Shown here: piece by piece, positions 33,769 through 34,774 of the stretch | How positions within the stretch are numbered: position 1 is the stretch's first letter | Layout: each line of letters opens with the position of its first letter | Assembly (NCBI GenBank): GCA_937973965.1 | Contig: CALJJQ010000096.1 | Span: 1-34,774, forward strand | Reading direction: 5' to 3' | DNA length: 34,774 nt | Source: an uncultured Calothrix sp. | GTDB lineage: Bacteria; Cyanobacteriota; Cyanobacteriia; Cyanobacteriales; Nostocaceae | The notes under the pieces: generated by a model | Databases searched by the model: none | Told to the model about the DNA's origin: nothing | The model's input: only the letters and a program-made list of their open reading frames with translations | Program-made: the position numbers and the translations under genes

Positions 33769-34659
33769 ATGAAAAAAATAATGAATATTTTGCGTAAATG
33801 CACTGTTTTTTTATTAGCGTTTAGTTTGTGTGTTACAACTGTTGCCTGTGGAGGTGAAGCTCAAACCAACAGCAATTCTCCAGCTAGCAATATTAGTCAA
33901 AATCAAACGGTTAATAATACCCGCATCGCCGATGGTCGCTATGAGGTGCAGCAAGCTAGCTATGATGATGCAGATGGTTCCTACACCCTATTTTTAATTG
34001 GTAGTAACCCTCCGCGATTCCAAACCGATAATTTACAAATGGCTCGTTTGACCGATGAGGAAATTAAAGCGGGTCAAAAAACTTACTTGAAAGTGGAAAA
34101 TGGTCAACCGGTTCTATATTTAACCGAAGATTTTAAAATTGAATATATTCACAATGTGACGGAAAACCGTCCCAATCCCCAAACAGGACAAACGGAAACG
34201 GTGATTGTACGGCGTGAAAATGGTTTTTGGGCACCTTTTGCTGGTGCTGTTGCAGGACAAGCAATCGGTAGTCTCCTATTTAGACCTCAATATTACGTCC
34301 CCCCTGTCTATTCTTCAGGTGGTATTATTTACGGATACGGTGGTTATGGACGTACCTACAATGATGCTATAGCGAGTTATCGGAATCAGTATAATTCCGC
34401 TCCAGCAGCAGTTCGCAACCGGACTAATTTCCGCACCACCGGAACCATCCGTAGAAACTATCCCAATACCAGTACAGTTCGTAATACACCCCCAAGAAAT
34501 ACCGGTAGTCGTGCAACCGGTTCCGGCTATGGTTCCAGCACCCTACGCTCATCGGGTCGCAGTACACCCAGACGTTCCAGTGGTAGTTCCAGTAGTTTCG
34601 GTAGCTCCAGGGGTTCTTCCACCAGACGTAGTACAGGGTTTGGTAGCCGTCGGCGTTAA
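33769..34659 (+). CDS. Putative lipoprotein with Arg/Ser/Gly-rich tail
   Basis: I do not recognise a family for this 296-residue protein. The N-terminus is a signal peptide, MKKIMNILRKCT then a hydrophobic core, ending in TTVAC (C27), a plausible but weak lipobox. A mature part of about 130 residues follows, with a segment (about 55-130) that reads like a small beta domain. Residues 155-200 are Gly/Tyr/Pro-rich. The tail (205-296) is low complexity: Arg, Ser, Thr and Gly with SSGRSTPRRSSGSSSSF-like repeats, very basic, probably disordered. It ends with a terminator, so it is monocistronic. AAGGA precedes the ATG. Binding of polyanions is only a guess. Confidence 0.8.
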   Translation: MKKIMNILRKCTVFLLAFSLCVTTVACGGEAQTNSNSPASNISQNQTVNNTRIADGRYEVQQASYDDADGSYTLFLIGSNPPRFQTDNLQMARLTDEEIKAGQKTYLKVENGQPVLYLTEDFKIEYIHNVTENRPNPQTGQTETVIVRRENGFWAPFAGAVAGQAIGSLLFRPQYYVPPVYSSGGIIYGYGGYGRTYNDAIASYRNQYNSAPAAVRNRTNFRTTGTIRRNYPNTSTVRNTPPRNTGSRATGSGYGSSTLRSSGRSTPRRSSGSSSSFGSSRGSSTRRSTGFGSRRR

Positions 34660-34673
34660 TTTTTGAGGAAAAG

Positions 34674-34709
34674 TCGGGTTTTCTAACAATTTTCAAAACC
34701 CGATTTTTT
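34674..34709 (+). terminator. Rho-independent terminator after the lipoprotein gene
   Basis: TCGGGTTTT (34674-34682) pairs with AAAACCCGA (34695-34703) across a 12-base loop and a run of six T follows. It is 15 bases past the stop. Confidence 0.9.
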
Positions 34710-34712
34710 AAC

Positions 34713-34774
34713 TAATTCGTAATTTGTAATACCCGCTACGCGGGAAGCAAGCTACGTAATAGCCTACGGCAAGC
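34713..34774. repeat. Heptamers and CCCGC palindrome at the right edge
   Basis: TAATTCG, TAATTTG and TAAT heptamers (34713-34730) are followed by CCCGC-TAC-GCGGG (34732-34744) and a GCTACG/CCTACGG-rich stretch running off the window, the type of short dispersed repeat common in filamentous cyanobacteria. Confidence 0.6.

Overview
The window looks like chromosomal DNA of a filamentous, probably heterocyst-forming cyanobacterium (Nostocales). Reasons: many HIP1 octamers (GCGATCGC), heptameric short tandem repeats (STRRs) in most intergenic gaps and inside the RNase P RNA gene, a phycobilisome linker gene, DevA/DevC-type exporter genes and a cyanobacterial ClpC. No rRNA, tRNA, CRISPR array or prophage was seen. 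The assignment rests on sequence character only.

Layout. 1-152: tail of a truncated IS605-type tnpB. 454-1791: ArsB/NhaD-type permease, followed by a strong candidate small RNA (about 1847-1923) with its own promoter and terminator. 1999-3917 (minus): a Gfo/Idh/MocA oxidoreductase and RNase III. 4368-4785 (minus): rnpB. 5077-5790 (minus): CadD-type transporter. 6004-9265 (plus): DUF2237 protein, an aldehyde dehydrogenase-like protein and hisS. 9342-9911 (minus): lepB. 10835-13306 (minus): clpC with a clear terminator. 13774-14331 (minus): rimI, then on the plus strand lysA, cdaA, uppS and a small membrane protein (14485-18248). Minus again: an FkbM methyltransferase and a BtuF-like protein. 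20413-22533 (plus): a hybrid histidine kinase.

22587-27903 (minus) is an exporter cluster, transcribed in the order tetR, hlyD (adaptor), a broken MFS gene, devC, devA. A palindromic operator candidate precedes tetR. The MFS gene has lost its front half, and the break lies at a heptamer repeat. The adaptor has an unusually regular coiled-coil hairpin built of 18-residue repeats. Beyond it lie a YdcF-like protein (minus), a carboxyl-terminal processing protease and a family-2 glycosyltransferase (plus), a non-canonical phycobilisome linker (minus), a DUF1517 protein and a putative lipoprotein with an Arg/Ser/Gly-rich tail (plus).

Most genes are core housekeeping functions. The accessory interest is in the candidate Yfr2-like RNA, the decayed exporter operon, the odd aldehyde dehydrogenase, the coiled-coil linker protein and a family of GAGAC...GTCTC palindromes scattered through the gaps. 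I did not find a defence island or an obviously new multi-gene system.
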